Assembly (NCBI RefSeq): GCF_000276665.1
Contig: NW_004955518.1
Location: 1,380,132-1,444,131 of the forward strand
DNA length: 64,000 nt
From: Chinchilla lanigera
Taxonomy: Eukaryota; Chordata; Mammalia; Rodentia; Chinchillidae
Direction of reading: 5' to 3'
Part shown: piece after piece, positions 34,388-45,322 of the stretch
How the letters are laid out: every line of letters begins with the position of its first letter
How positions within the stretch are numbered: the first letter of the stretch is position 1
The notes under the pieces: generated by a model
The model's input: the letters and a program-made list of their open reading frames with translations, nothing else
Databases searched by the model: none
What the model was told of the DNA's origin: nothing
Made by a program: the position numbers and the translations under genes

Positions 34388-34942
34388 AAGTTGTTTTAGT
34401 CAACTTTCTGTTATAGTAATAAAATCCTGATGGTCACCTTATGAAGGAAAAGCTAATTTTTAAATTTTAATGTGTATTATATCTTTGCAGTGTATGATTC
34501 TGCTCATCACTGGAAGCATTATATGTACATTAATGCATCTAATTTTTTTATGTCCTGTTCCCATCCCTGCTATCCCGTCCCCCCATTGCTTGGTTTCCTT
34601 CCCATTTGTAAGATGGTTTTTGCTCATAGTTTCAGAAACTTCAACCACTGGTTAGTTGGCTGCACAACACTTTTGATTTTGCTTTTTCTTCTGGAGCACA
34701 GGTCCCACGGCAAGGCAATAAGTCGTGGTAGGAAGTGTTTGGTGGAGTGAGCCTGTCCTGTCATGGTAGCCAGGAAGCAAAAAACAAAACAAAACAAAAC
34801 AAAAACCCATGTTGTGGCCAGGTCCTAATATCCCCTTGAGAGCCATGCTTTCGATGATCTAATGTCCTACCTGCCAACCTGAGGACCAAACCTTCAATGT
34901 ATGGCCTTTGGGGGACATTCCAGATCCAAACCACAGCACAGC
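34388..34942 (-). mobile_element. MaLR/ERVL LTR, antisense
   Basis: Starts with TAGTCAACTTTCTGTTATAG, the reversed LTR end, and finishes GGGGGACATTCCAGATCCAA ACCACAGCACA at about 34940, the reversed TGTGCTGTGGTTTGGATC start. The stretch 34457-34560 is AT-rich and unlike the expected LTR, perhaps a small extra insertion. 34779-34806 is a local (AAAAC)n run. The reading frames across 34460-34846 are not genes. Confidence 0.75.
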
Positions 34943-35765
34943 ATTTAAAGAAGCATTTACAGAAGTAATAAGAGATGAACAGAACTAAAAATGATGGCTC
35001 ATTGGAAGTGGGGAACTGTTAGTACAAATAAGCTAGATCCTTATTAACAGACTGACAAGCTAGATCCTTATTTAACAGAGTTGACAGATAATACCAAATT
35101 TTGGTAAATCAAAAATGATTCCTTTAAGAATAGAAGCTCCATGATAGCAAGGATATTATAAGCATATTTAGAGTTACAGATGAACTAACAGAAATTCAAA
35201 TGTAAGAACAGTCAAAAGAAATAATAAAAATTTTTTCTGGAAAAATAAGTTGGGAGATGGGACCCAGGATTACAGTTTCTTATTATAAGCCTCTTAAATT
35301 TTTAAATTTGTAAAACAAAGTACATGTGAAATGTTTATTAACATTTTTTAAAAATCCAATGAGAAACCATCCAACTACATTTGTGCTTCATAATGCAGGC
35401 TACAACATTTACATATAGTGTTGGGCAATTCAAAAATTAAAATACTACATTTTTAAGTCTCAAATTTAAAAATCTTCTATATATTGTGACCTGTGGCAGA
35501 CAATGTCACAGCAACACCTTAGATTACATGATAAAATAGCCTACTTTGGGTATATTAGGTGTTCAAAAACCAAAACTGGTTAAAATATTTGTGAAAAACA
35601 TATGAAGTGAGTAAATGCTGTGCTAAAGACTCATCTCAACAGTACTTCACACATGACACAGAAAGAGAAATGTGAATTCTTTGATTATTAATGAAACAAT
35701 GGAAGGTTACTTAAATTGTAGCTATCCAAAAATATCCTGCATCTGTTGTTTATTCTGTGATTTCC
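34943..35765. other. Unassigned, with a short tandem duplication
   Basis: 35030-35056 and 35057-35085 are two adjacent copies of AAGCTAGATCCTTATT...GAC (27 and 29 bases). 35122-35160 resembles an L2-type end (GAAGCTCCATGATAGCAAGG). The rest shows nothing. Confidence 0.6.
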
Positions 35766-36188
35766 TGTTATGATTTAGATCTAGACTCTCCCCTCAAAGG
35801 CCTAAATATTCAGAGGTAGGGCCTTTGTAAGATGATCAGATCACGGGTCACTCTACTCATGAATGGATTAACCCACTGATGAGCTCAATCTACTGATGAG
35901 GTCCTAGGTGGATGTGCTGTTTAAGAGGTGGGAGGTGCTGGTCAGAAGAGGTGTATCAGTAGGGGCATGCCTTGAGGGTGCGTCTCCCTCCCTGACTCCC
36001 CCGCTCTCTCTGAGTGCTGCCACAAGGTGAGCAGCATTCCTCTGCCATGCCTCCATCATGATGTTTTTGCCTTGGAGCCAGCCAGCTATGGGCAGAATCC
36101 GCTAAGCCTTGAGCCAAATTAAAGCTCTTCTCTTTCAGACTGTGGGTGCTCGGTGTTGTGTCCAGCAACATGAAAGCTGACTAATACA
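35766..36188 (+). mobile_element. MaLR/ERVL LTR, near complete
   Basis: 423-bp LTR with TG...CA ends: starts TGTTATGATTTAGATCTAGA and ends GAAAGCTGACTAATACA. Internal blocks include TGAATGGATTAACCCACTGA, GGGGCATGCCTTGAGGGTGC, CCTCCATCATGATGTTTTTG and GCCTTGAGCCAAATTAAAGC. The flanks share TTCC (35762-35765 and 36189-36192), possibly the remains of a 5-bp duplication. The reverse frame at 35956-36171 is a shadow. Confidence 0.88.
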
Positions 36189-36325
36189 TTCCCAGTGAGC
36201 AAGATGATAAATTGCTCATCAGAAATAGGGTTTGTGAGCTGCATCCTTAACTTTCATTTCCAGGACATGACACCTCTACCATTAAACATAGTATAGCTCC
36301 AATGACATTAAGCACTTCAGATTTG

Positions 36326-36426
36326 TGGTTTTTGGTTTTTTATTTTTTTGTACCAGGAATTGAACTCAGGACCTTGCACTTGCCAAGCAAAGTGCTATGC
36401 AGCTGAGCTATATCTCTGGTCCAGTG
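36326..36426 (-). mobile_element. ID SINE with 14-bp TSD
   Basis: Antisense older ID SINE: reversed tail (TTTTTGGTTTTTTATTTTTTTG), then GTACCAGGAATTGAACTCAG and CAGCTGAGCTATATCTCTGG. The flanks 36312-36325 (GCACTTCAGATTTG) and 36427-36440 (GCACTTCAAATTTG) form a target-site duplication with one mismatch. Confidence 0.92.
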
Positions 36427-36474
36427 GCACTTCAAATTTGAATATAGCTGTTGTACTATGAACTGGAACTTTTG

Positions 36475-36645
36475 GATGTGATGACTATTTTGAAATACAG
36501 CTTTTGAAAAAGTAAAAATGAAGTAGAAAGCCTTTAAAAGAAACAAACATCAAAACAAGAAAGCATATGAAGTCTTGGAATAATATTCTCATTCATCTTC
36601 AAATTTCCTTTGCTGTGTGTTTAAACATTTCAAGTAAAGAGTTTT
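36475..36645 (+). repeat. Local direct repeat, copy A
   Basis: About 170 bases that recur at 37797-37960, same strand, 1,320 bases apart. The first ~60 bases (from ATGACTATTTTGAAATACAG at 36481) differ from copy B at one position, while the remaining ~100 bases are clearly more diverged with small indels. I recognise no repeat family. Confidence 0.88.
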
Positions 36646-37214
36646 TCCAATGTCATTTGATCCCGGAAAACATCTGAAATTCAACAGGAGGCTTTAAATA
36701 CTGTCCATTTTGTAGAAGCTTTAAAAATGAATGCTGGCTTATTTTTTTCTAAAGAAAGAAAGAATATACAAACTCTTTCTCCCCAACCCTCTTCTGAATT
36801 ATGACTTTGTAGCAGCTGGTAATCTGTACACATACATACTCAGGGCTGGAAATCCTTAAATCTAACAACTACCTTGTTGCCAAATTACAGCCTAGAAAGT
36901 TTCACAAGTAGAAATAGGCTTCTGACCTCTACTGGAGCTCATTATAGAAACGGTTTGAAAACTAACAAGCTTTTTTTTTTTTTTTTTGCAAAAGAATAAC
37001 AAATGGGAGAATAATTAATATCCAAATGGTATAGGATTGACTTTCTGGGATAAAGTGAAATTAGAGCTTAAAGAACTCCTGATCATCCCATGTAAGTTTT
37101 TATAGGCCTTCCAGAATTAGAGGAAAAATTTTTGTTTCCCTGACAGCTCTATACTCCCACTTCTGATGCATGTGCATGTACTGATGGTTGTTAGGAGCAA
37201 TATAATTACTATAC

Positions 37215-37310
37215 AGCTCCTTTAAGAAGAGAAGCTCCATAAAGGCAAGGATATTGTCTCATTCACTACTGTACCCACCAATCTGAAAGAGTGTGTGATA
37301 TTTAATAAAT
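37215..37310 (+). mobile_element. L2 3' end fragment
   Basis: Matches the ancient L2 terminus pattern: GAGAAGCTCCATAAAGGCAA, GGATATTGTCTCATTCACTA, TGTACCCACCAATCTGAAAG and TTAATAAATATTC. Confidence 0.65.
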
Positions 37311-37554
37311 ATTCTATTTTTTAAAGAATAACAAATGCATACTTTTATCATAAAGATTAAAGGAACAAGTCCAGATAGAAGTACTTTGCAAATTCTCACA
37401 CATTTAGAAGTAACAGTCATCACTGTTCTTCTACATACGCTCATCTTTGTTGGGGCTTGCTCTAAAAGCTTTGGCCAGGTAATTTCCTATGTTTTGAATT
37501 CTAATTATGGCCCAAATTAGACTCATCTATAGGTGAGATGCAGAATAATGGAGT

Positions 37555-37795
37555 TGTTCAGAGTATGAACTCTGAAACTTAACTTTCTGGGTTCAGATCA
37601 CAGTGCTATGGTTGACTTATTTGCTTCATGTTCTTAAAATATATATTTAATGTCTTTATATTTAGTTATCTGTAAATTGGGAGATAGTAATAGTACCTAA
37701 CTCATGAGGTTGTAAGCATTAAATGGACTATTATATACAACTTGCTGAGAACAGGCCTGGCACAAAGCAAGCATCAAGTGTTGTTGCTAGTGTTG
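37555..37795 (+). mobile_element. MIR SINE
   Basis: Long MIR copy: GTATGAACTCTGAAACTTAA, CTGGGTTCAGATCACAGTGC, TATCTGTAAATTGGGAGATA, GTACCTAACTCATGAGGTTG, GCATTAAATGGACT, and GGCCTGGCACAAAGCAAGCA. The central core is diverged. It ends immediately before copy B of the local duplication. Confidence 0.82.
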
Positions 37796-37796
37796 A

Positions 37797-37960
37797 TGTC
37801 ATGACTATTCTGAAATACAGCTTTTGAAAAAGTAAAAATGAAGTAGAAAGCCTTTAAAAGAGATAATGTCAAAGCAGGACTGTAGAGTCTTTGAATGATA
37901 TTCTCATTCATCTTCACATTTCCTCTACTGTGTGTTTAAACATTTCAAGTGAAAAGTCTG
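37797..37960 (+). repeat. Local direct repeat, copy B
   Basis: Second copy of 36475-36645, beginning directly after the MIR. It starts ATGACTATTCTGAAATACAG at 37801 and ends near TTTAAACATTTCAAGTGAAA. Its left boundary coincides with the end of the MIR, which makes an inserted duplicate more likely than descent from a single long duplicated block. Confidence 0.88.
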
Positions 37961-38042
37961 CTTTCAATGCAGAAAAATATATGGAAATCCAGCAATGTCC
38001 ACACTGATTTTTTCCCCACTAATTACATGTAAATTTAAGGGT

Positions 38043-38185
38043 TAGCCAGAAACAAGGGCTCATACCTGTAATCCTAGTACCAAGGAAGGTCAAGTTAGAA
38101 GTTTGAGTCTTGCTTGATGTTTACAAATAACAAAAGGTTGCAGTAGTTCACTGGAAGAGAGAGTGTCCTTCCCTGCAAAAAAGCT
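38043..38185 (+). mobile_element. Degraded B1-ID SINE
   Basis: 38043-38110 (GCCAGAAACAAGGGCTCATA, CCTGTAATCCTAGTACCAAG) resembles a decayed 7SL-type SINE, and 38140-38185 (GCAGTAGTTCACTGGAAGAG) a decayed ID monomer, giving the B1-then-ID order seen elsewhere in the window. Confidence 0.45.
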
Positions 38186-41100
38186 GTATTTTATATCCCT
38201 GAATTCATCTCAAGTTTCACCTTGATGTTGTTATTCTTCACATTTACTTCTCGAAAGAGCCTGGTATAGCTACAGCTCAATAAAGTATGTGTTTTGGATA
38301 AACTAAGGATATGTGCTGAGGCATTTAATCACAGAGGCAGCCTCAGGATCTCTATTCATTCTTAGCCTGTTTTTTGAAGCGTGTTGTTAAATGTATTCTC
38401 TTTTTCAGAAAGGTCTTTTAAAGTTACTTGGACATAATAAGCTTCTTTAAATGTAAAAGAAGTTTAATTTTTATTGAGATTTGCTTTAGAAACACTCAGA
38501 GTTGGTAAGAGGTTGCATTTTCAGATGGTAATTTCATTCAGAGGAGCTTGGTTTGTGGATTATCGTACATACAACAGTTTTGTGCAGTTATATTTGTACT
38601 CCCTCTTTACTCTAGTAATACGGAAATCCAAATATCAGTTTACTTCAATGCAAACAGATCAGATTGACCTGAATTACTACAGAACTTTTAAAAGGAAGAA
38701 CCTAAGATAAAACAACACACCACATCTGATCCACATACTCTGTGCTGTGAGTAAGATCTTTCAGTTAGAACTTGTTAAATTAGGTCAAGGAGCTCTCCTG
38801 GGGAAAAATAGTTTGCCCAAAAGTTTTAAAATTCCCCAAATAAGATATAAAGCAATATGCCATTTTACTGATTTTGGTTCATTCTTTTATAGTGCTTTGG
38901 GAAATGCTCGACCATTGGTCTGCATCATTTTACTTCCTTGTAGGGGAAGAACTGTCACCAAAAGCTACTGTCTGAAACTGTAATAATCTTTCAAGTTCTT
39001 TCTAGGAGCTCCAAAAGGAGAACACCAGACATTTCCTTTCCACATGCGATCAGATAAATACTCCAGAGCCAAGCTGAGAATATATGTTCATTATGTATGT
39101 GTTATTTATATGTAACACACATATTTAACTCTATGTACAATATGCATATATTTTTCTACATACATAATTTATGTATAGTGTTATACATATGTGTATCTAA
39201 TACACAAACATACACAGGTATTGATAGAATAGTCAAATATTTTTAATAACAGGTTGAGCTTTTTTATTACGGCATTTCTACAAAAGTTGTTCAAATTACA
39301 GTTACCCAAAAATTCTCTCAGAGTCTCGGAGTCCTGAAAACTAAGACTAACCTGCTTTGCTTTTCACTTTACAATATGCTTCTTTACGACACAGTTAGGG
39401 GCTCATACCATTTTGCATGTTTGTGTCCAAAAGTTCAAACCTACTCTATCCTGAGAACAAAAGCTGGCAAGAAGCACTCAAGCGATAGGTGAACAAAATG
39501 AAAAAAAAAAAAAAGCAAAAAAGCAACATACTGACATGGAAATGTCAGTGTGAGCTGCTGAATTGCACACAGCTCTGAAGTTTACCATAATATTTTGAAA
39601 CACTTTGCCAATGAGCATATAATTGACCAAAGGACTTGTTACCATTATGCTAGAGATGTATAATACATTACATAGCAAAGAAAACCATTTGCAAAAAATT
39701 AAATGTAAATGCATTTTAAGATAGCTTCCAAAACCAATGTATTTTTTTGGGCCATTTTGGGCCAAGGAAATAACTTTGATATTATCAACTTCCAAAGTTT
39801 GAATTTAATATTTTACTTTGTGCCTATCACTTGCATTTTTGCATGACAGTCAAACCAATCAATCTATAATTATTATTGAAAATCTAAGAAGTACAATTTT
39901 CCTGGCTTAAATTCAGTTAATAAGATCCTGCTTCATGAGATTAGTACCTTTTCTTTTTATAAGAATTGGATATTTTCCATTTATCCATTCATTCATCCTC
40001 CCAGACATCTATCTATCCCATCCTTCTTTTCAACAAGTATTAGTCAAGTACCTCGCATATGTCATGAATTTTGCTGAATGCCAGAAAGATAATGATAGAC
40101 AAGACAGAGTCATTGCCATCAGAGAGTTTCTAGCCTACCTTAGAAGACTCAGTAAAAGATTAATAACCATGATTTGTGCCAAGTGCTAGGATAAGAACAA
40201 ACAACCTGCAGGAAGGAAGAGTGCTGAGAAAGGTCATAAAGGGTTCACGAAAGAACGTTTATCCTGAGGCCTTAAGAGTAAGTAGACAGGCAGGAAAAAA
40301 ATGAAAGAGTTTGAGGGCCAGAGGGAACAACAAATTAAATAACTGGGGGAAGGGAGAGTGTGAAACATTCCGAAAAGTCAGAGAGAAATGGCTGCTATGT
40401 AAAGAATAAGAGAAGAAATTTTAAGAAATAAGGCTGGAGAGATGAATGCAGGCCGGGTCTTTCCTATTTTTATGATACATTCTTTGTCTGTGAGTCTTCT
40501 CTGGTGATCACTTACAGTTTTAATAAATTCAGGAGTGGGTAACTAACATATCCTGAAGTCATAATAAACAATATAAGTATTGCTTCATTATTTTTTTAAC
40601 ACAAATGTCTCACTATAACACAGTGAGCCATTTATAACAAAACAAAACAGCTACCCAGCTAACCCACTGGGAAACTTTGAGAGCTTTTAAAATAATAGGT
40701 CATGCATTATGATCAAATCTGCATTTGTGATGCATGTCCTTTAAAATTTATTACAATGGAGAAAATTATACAAAAGTAAGAAGTATACTTAATATCAATA
40801 AAAAGAAAAAAATAATTTCTTCATTAAGCAAAAGTTCACCCTAAGTCATTGATCAGAGTTTGAAAAATGATAGTTTTCAATGAAAAGAACACTATGATTT
40901 TTCACAATTTCAATAGGAAATACCAAGTTCTTTTTGAAATACATATATTAATGCAGTGCTTATCTACATTCAAATATATTTATATTCACATTTGTGTATA
41001 TATCTGTTTTGAAATAGTTACAGAAATAGTAATAATTAGTTAAGCCTCTGAGAGTTAAAGCGATCATATCTATTTCATGTTCACTTCTAACAGAGGCAAT

Positions 41101-41201
41101 TTTCAATTCTGCTCTTTTTCTTGTTGGAGTCTATTAAAATAGACCCCAAAGTAGATAAAATATAACTCAAACCAGTTTTATAGGCCTTACATCTCCAATT
41201 A
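38186..41201. other. Unassigned DNA, possible ancient L1 tail
   Basis: No gene found. 39080-39230 is low-complexity AT-rich (TATGTA/ACACAT). 39960-40560 follows a common ancient mammalian repeat pattern (TCAACAAGTATTAGTCAAGT, TTGCTGAATGCCAGAAAGAT, TTTGAGGGCCAGAGGGAACA) that I cannot name with certainty, perhaps an old L1 3'UTR. The open frames at 38474, 38747, 39478 and 39935 have no recognisable protein. Confidence 0.4.
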
Positions 41202-41216
41202 AGAATTATATTCCTG

Positions 41217-41315
41217 GGGCTGGGGATTTAGCTCAGTGGCACAGCACCTGCCTGGAAAGTGCAAGGTCATGAGTTCGATTCCCAGTATGGGAACCACCCC
41301 CCACCCCGCAAAAAA
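41217..41315 (+). mobile_element. ID SINE with 15-bp TSD
   Basis: Sense ID SINE: GGGGCTGGGGATTTAGCTCA, GTGCAAGGTCATGAGTTCGA, TTCCCAGTATGG, then an unusual C-rich spacer (ACCACCCCCCACCCCGC) before a short A-run. The flanks 41202-41216 (AGAATTATATTCCTG) and 41316-41330 (AGAACTATATTCCTG) form a target-site duplication with one mismatch. Confidence 0.94.
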
Positions 41316-41330
41316 AGAACTATATTCCTG

Positions 41331-42094
41331 TTTAGTTATAAATACTTGACTCAGTCACAGTAACTCCCTATGGTTAGCTACTAAATTTCTAAACCAGAAG
41401 CAATTATATTTCAGGAAAGAATCATTGAAGTGTTTACATCTAGCAGCAAATACATTTTTATCTTAATAAATTATAAAAAATTTAGAAATTTGTTCTAAAT
41501 CCATCCTTGCTTCTCTTTCACTCTGGCATATGAATTTGCACTTGCAGCCAGAAACCGCTGTTGCAAGGGGAGAATTAATTTACAGGGCTGGAAGCGAACA
41601 AGGCAGGTGCTCAGCTGGACCCCCCAGGCAGCTAGGCTCCTCTGAGCTCTTCCCACCAAATTCTGGGCTCTCGCCCCACCCAGTGAATCAATTAGCCCTT
41701 GAACACTCAGTTGTCTAAATTATATGTTGAAACCCACTAGTGGTCCCATTTTGGCTTAATATACATAACTTTCTTATACTAAGAGCTGTCTCATAATGGG
41801 ACTATTTGTCTTAGCAAGTAGTAACTCCCATTACTGATGTGTGTGGAGCACTGGAATATCAGTTGTTTAACTAGTCAAGATCCCATAGATAAAGGCAGTG
41901 TTTATGGAGAACAGCTGCTGAAGTCCAGCTTCATTCACAATCCCTCTTCCTAAAATATCTTTGTCACAAGAATTGGTATGGATTGTCTTTTTCTATGCTG
42001 GACTGTAGGGTGAAATACCCACAGTTTCAGTAACTTAGTCACTTAGCAATGGCTCCTTCACTGGTGTCTTTCAGATATCTATTTTGTGTCACTT
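41331..42094. other. Unassigned, includes candidate conserved segment
   Basis: 41540-41715 is a moderately GC-rich unique stretch (GGGAGAATTAATTTACAGGG, CAGTGAATCAATTAGCCCTT) and could be a conserved non-coding element; inference only. The 62-codon frame there has no recognisable protein. Confidence 0.3.
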
Positions 42095-42215
42095 TTACAG
42101 TAGTGCAAGGATACTGTCCTGAGGAAAAGAAATTAATGCTCAGGGCATTGACTAACTTGCCCAAGGTCAGGCAGCTATTCTGCAGCAGAGCAGGAACCTG
42201 AGCATAGGTCTTTTG
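42095..42215 (-). mobile_element. MIR SINE, antisense
   Basis: The antisense MIR core is clear: CTGAGGAAAAGAAATTAATG, GACTAACTTGCCCAAGGTCA, GGCAGCTATTCTGCAGCAGA, GCAGGAACCTGAGCATAGGT. Confidence 0.8.
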
Positions 42216-43765
42216 AATCCAAAGGGATCCAAGTTCAAGCAGTGGCTCACAGTAATTTCATGACTATCTGCATGAAAACCAATCACTGTGCGTGATTTTT
42301 AAGATGCACATTCCTGGATTCTAGCAAGAGCTAAGATTTACATCCTCTACTGTCTTTTCTTCAGTTGCTGAATTTCACATCTTCAGTTAGTTTTTCACAA
42401 GAAACATTTCGAGGTTCAAAGAAACTAAAGAGTGACCACACATATGATACCAGGCTGTGTCAACCAGATCTATAGCTGAAACTAGACTTGTAGCTTCAAG
42501 TAATCTCTGTAACTGCCTGAGAAGTGGCAGAACTGCTCATGAGAGCCTGTGCCCTGAGCTTATGCACCAGGATGGAGCTTCCCTATCATATGCTCCCATT
42601 CCATACTCAGAGCCTTCACAAGCCCTCTCCTCCTGCCTCACATCTCTGGACACTCCAACCCTTTTCTCACATCCAAGTTCTAGCCTAATGTGGGTATCAC
42701 TCTGGATGTACAAGATGAGGCAGATGCCCTTCTCTTTGCTCCACACCCAGTGCACACAGTCTCTGGGCATCAATGACACTGCCAACCTCTGCAGGATACC
42801 CTCTAACTGCAGACATTGTGCTTTATTTCTTTTCTGCCCTAGGTATCCAGCAGTAAGCTGGAACTTTGTAGATGTTTGTGGGATAAATGAATGGCTGAAT
42901 AGAATATGAGGAATAGTCACTCTCATTATTATAGAATTTATCAAAGTTTTCTAAACCCCTGTGTTCATTAAATAGCATTAATTTCCTGACAGAAAGCCTG
43001 GAGGGAGAAAGTTAAAGCCATTACCAACTGTAGATCAATCCAATTGCAGATACCAGACCTCTGAAATTATAATGTAAGTCAGTAGGAAGCCTATACAATC
43101 TAGAGAAATGTGGCTGAAAGAGGATTTTAACGGCATGTCTACTGCATCAACAGAATGTGTACACACACAGCACGTTGGCTTCAGTGCTAAAATGTGTAAG
43201 CAGATGGGGGAAGTGAAGCTTGATTTGTAACTCAAATACTTTCTCTCCAGCCAGCAGAAGCAAGGGTCACGTTTCCCTCCTCTGCAGTGACCACTGAAGA
43301 GGCCATTTTGGGAAAACAAATTCTTCTTCACAAGAGAAACACAGGAAACAGTGGAAAAGAAAAGTGCTGTATGACTTTGGTTCTTTGGCTCCTGCTTCTG
43401 GAAAATACTAGTTAGGGCTTTATCTAGCTTGTTCTCTCAGTGGCCTACTATACTAAATCAAACAAAATGTTGCAAAATGTTCCACAAATCTTTGAAAAAG
43501 ATTTCTTACATGCCTAGAAAGCCACCTGAGTTATAATTAAATTCCTCAAGCAAAGCAGACCCCAATATACAGCATGTTAGTTTCCCTTTCTTGTGCAACT
43601 TACTAAATTCTTGATATCATGCACATGTTAAATGGATCCACTGATATTTTTTCTTCCTTTAGAAGAGATTTAGAGTTTTACCCCACATCAAAGACTCTAC
43701 ATCAAAGGAACACAAAGTGGAATTTGTGATTAGGAGAAACAGACTGTATTAATTTTTCCTCCCCA
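42216..43765. other. Unassigned, possible MER5 and L2 fragments
   Basis: 42230-42360 has a faint MER5-like look. 42580-42905 loosely follows L2 text and ends GTAGATGTTTGTGGGATAAATGAATGGCTG-like (split here as GTAGATGTTTGTGGG and ATAAATGAATGGCTG), the usual L2 3' terminus. The 150-codon frame at 42457-42909 and the 135-codon frame on the other strand overlap this and have no domain, so neither is called a gene. 43010-43730 is unrecognised. Confidence 0.4.
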
Positions 43766-43862
43766 GGGGCTGGGGATTTACCTCAGCGGCACAGTGCCTG
43801 CCTGGCAAGTGCAAGGTCATGAGTTTGATTCCTGGTACCAGAAAAAACTCCCCCCGCCCAAA
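43766..43862 (+). mobile_element. ID SINE
   Basis: Sense ID SINE: GGGGCTGGGGATTTACCTCA (box A altered, TTTACC for TTTAGC), GCACAGTGCCTGCCTGGCAA, GAGTTTGATTCCTGGTACCA, then AAAAAACTCCCCCCGCCC and a short A-run. The flanks AATTTTTCCTCCCC (43751) and the T-rich segment at 43863-43880 are compatible with a decayed target-site duplication. Confidence 0.92.
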
Positions 43863-43880
43863 ATTTTTTTTTTCCTTCCC

Positions 43881-44234
43881 AATAATATCCTAAAATGACA
43901 ATAGGCAAAAGCCATTATGCTAGTCCAATGATGGAAAGCCAAGATTACCAAACTAATAAACAATGTGTTTCAGATCATATAGACTTGTACTACACCTAAC
44001 AGCATATTTCATCACGGAAAATATGTTCATAAAGTTTATAGACTAGTAATTCAAGGAAGCACCCCAAGTTTTTAGGTTTCTACAAACTTCATGTGAAATA
44101 TGTGGTTCAGTGAAACCCATATCTCATGCAATAAATTCCAATAAATATTTGACCAGAAGCTCCGGAGTGACTGCCCTCTGCCTATGTGATCACTGTAGTA
44201 ACTATGATAGACTCTAGTGTTAGTCAGGTATTTC
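43881..44234. other. Unassigned DNA
   Basis: Nothing recognised. Confidence 0.4.
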
Positions 44235-44530
44235 TGTTACTATCACCTGAATGTTTGTTCCCCTACCTCCCAATTCATATGCTGAAATCTTAAACTCCAC
44301 AGTGATGCTATTAGGAGGTAAGGCCTATAGGCGATGACTTACATCATGAAAAGGGAATTAGTATCCTTACAAAATCCCTGCCTTGTGAAAACAGAGCTAG
44401 TAGTACTATCTGTGAACCAGACAGTGGGCCCTCACTACTCACTGAATCTGCTGGCCTTGATCTTGGACTTCCAGCCTCCAGACCTGGAAGAAATAAATTT
44501 CTGTTGTTCACAAACCACCTAAACTAAAAC
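44235..44530 (+). mobile_element. MLT1-like MaLR LTR
   Basis: Clear match to the MLT1 pattern: TGTTTGTTCCCCTACCTCCC, ATATGCTGAAATCTTAAACT, GTGATGCTATTAGGAGGTAA, TAGTATCCTTACAAAATCCC, CTGAATCTGCTGGCCTTGAT, TTGGACTTCCAGCCTCCAGA, GAAGAAATAAATTTCTGTTG (AATAAA signal) and CAAACCACCTAAACTAAAAC. Solo LTR without a visible duplication. Confidence 0.88.
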
Positions 44531-45124
44531 ACCTGCTGTGACCAATAAATTAGGAAATGTAGATGCAAGATCACAGAGATATGGAGGACAACTTTGTTTA
44601 GAGAAGCAGCCCCAAAACTGAAGCAATATAAGAAGTGCACTGTTCTCTGAGAAGGCCTCACAAACTATATTGATATGTTGTCTTCTCTATTAAACTCCTT
44701 TTTCTCACTCTATATTCACTCTCAGGAAGTGTTTTCTGAACTGATCCATACCAATTTGATTATTCATCCATATTAGGTTCCTTCTTATAGGTGAGACATA
44801 TAGGTATCCTTTCCCATAACCTTGTACTAAATCTGTCATACATGTAAGCACTTATTAGCAAAGAGTAAAAAAATGGATATGTAATCACGTCCATGAGGAG
44901 TCACTCTTTTTAATTTTTGGTTTAGTGTTCCAACAGTACTTACCAGCAAAAGTTCAATGGCAGCAGGTATGATATTGTAATGTAATGCCCAACATTATTT
45001 TATTGGACAATATTTATTGCAGATTGATTCAAAACCATAAACCTATAGTGATGTTTAAAAGGTAATGCAATTTCCAGATTTGGTCCACTAGATTCTTAAA
45101 TTTTATTCATACAATATTATAGAA
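44531..45124. other. Unassigned DNA
   Basis: Nothing recognised. Confidence 0.4.
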
Positions 45125-45322
45125 CCCCAACATTTTTTGAAGTAGTAGGGAGCAATCTCAGAGACACTTTACTACTGAGTTATCATCTCCAGTACTTTTC
45201 ATTTTTAATTTGAGACAGGGTCTTACTAAATTGCCCAGGTTGGCCTCAAACTTGAGATATTCTTCCTTTAGTCTCCCAAGTAAGTGATAATACAGGCGTA
45301 TGCTGCTACATCCAGCTCAGAA
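45125..45322 (-). mobile_element. B1-ID dimeric SINE (diverged)
   Basis: Reversed ID part (GTAGTAGGGAGCAATCTCAG, TACTACTGAGTTATCATCTC) followed by a reversed B1 part (TTAATTTGAGACAGGGTCTT, TTGCCCAGGTTGGCCTCAAA, TACAGGCGTATGCTGCTACA). Same architecture as 11851 and 57119. Confidence 0.8.

Noticed and set aside
42457..42944. Overlapping 150-codon (+) and 135-codon (-) open frames
   Set aside because: No domain, signal or known family; the DNA partly reads as L2, and open frames on both strands fit chance in Ser/Pro/Leu-rich codon text.
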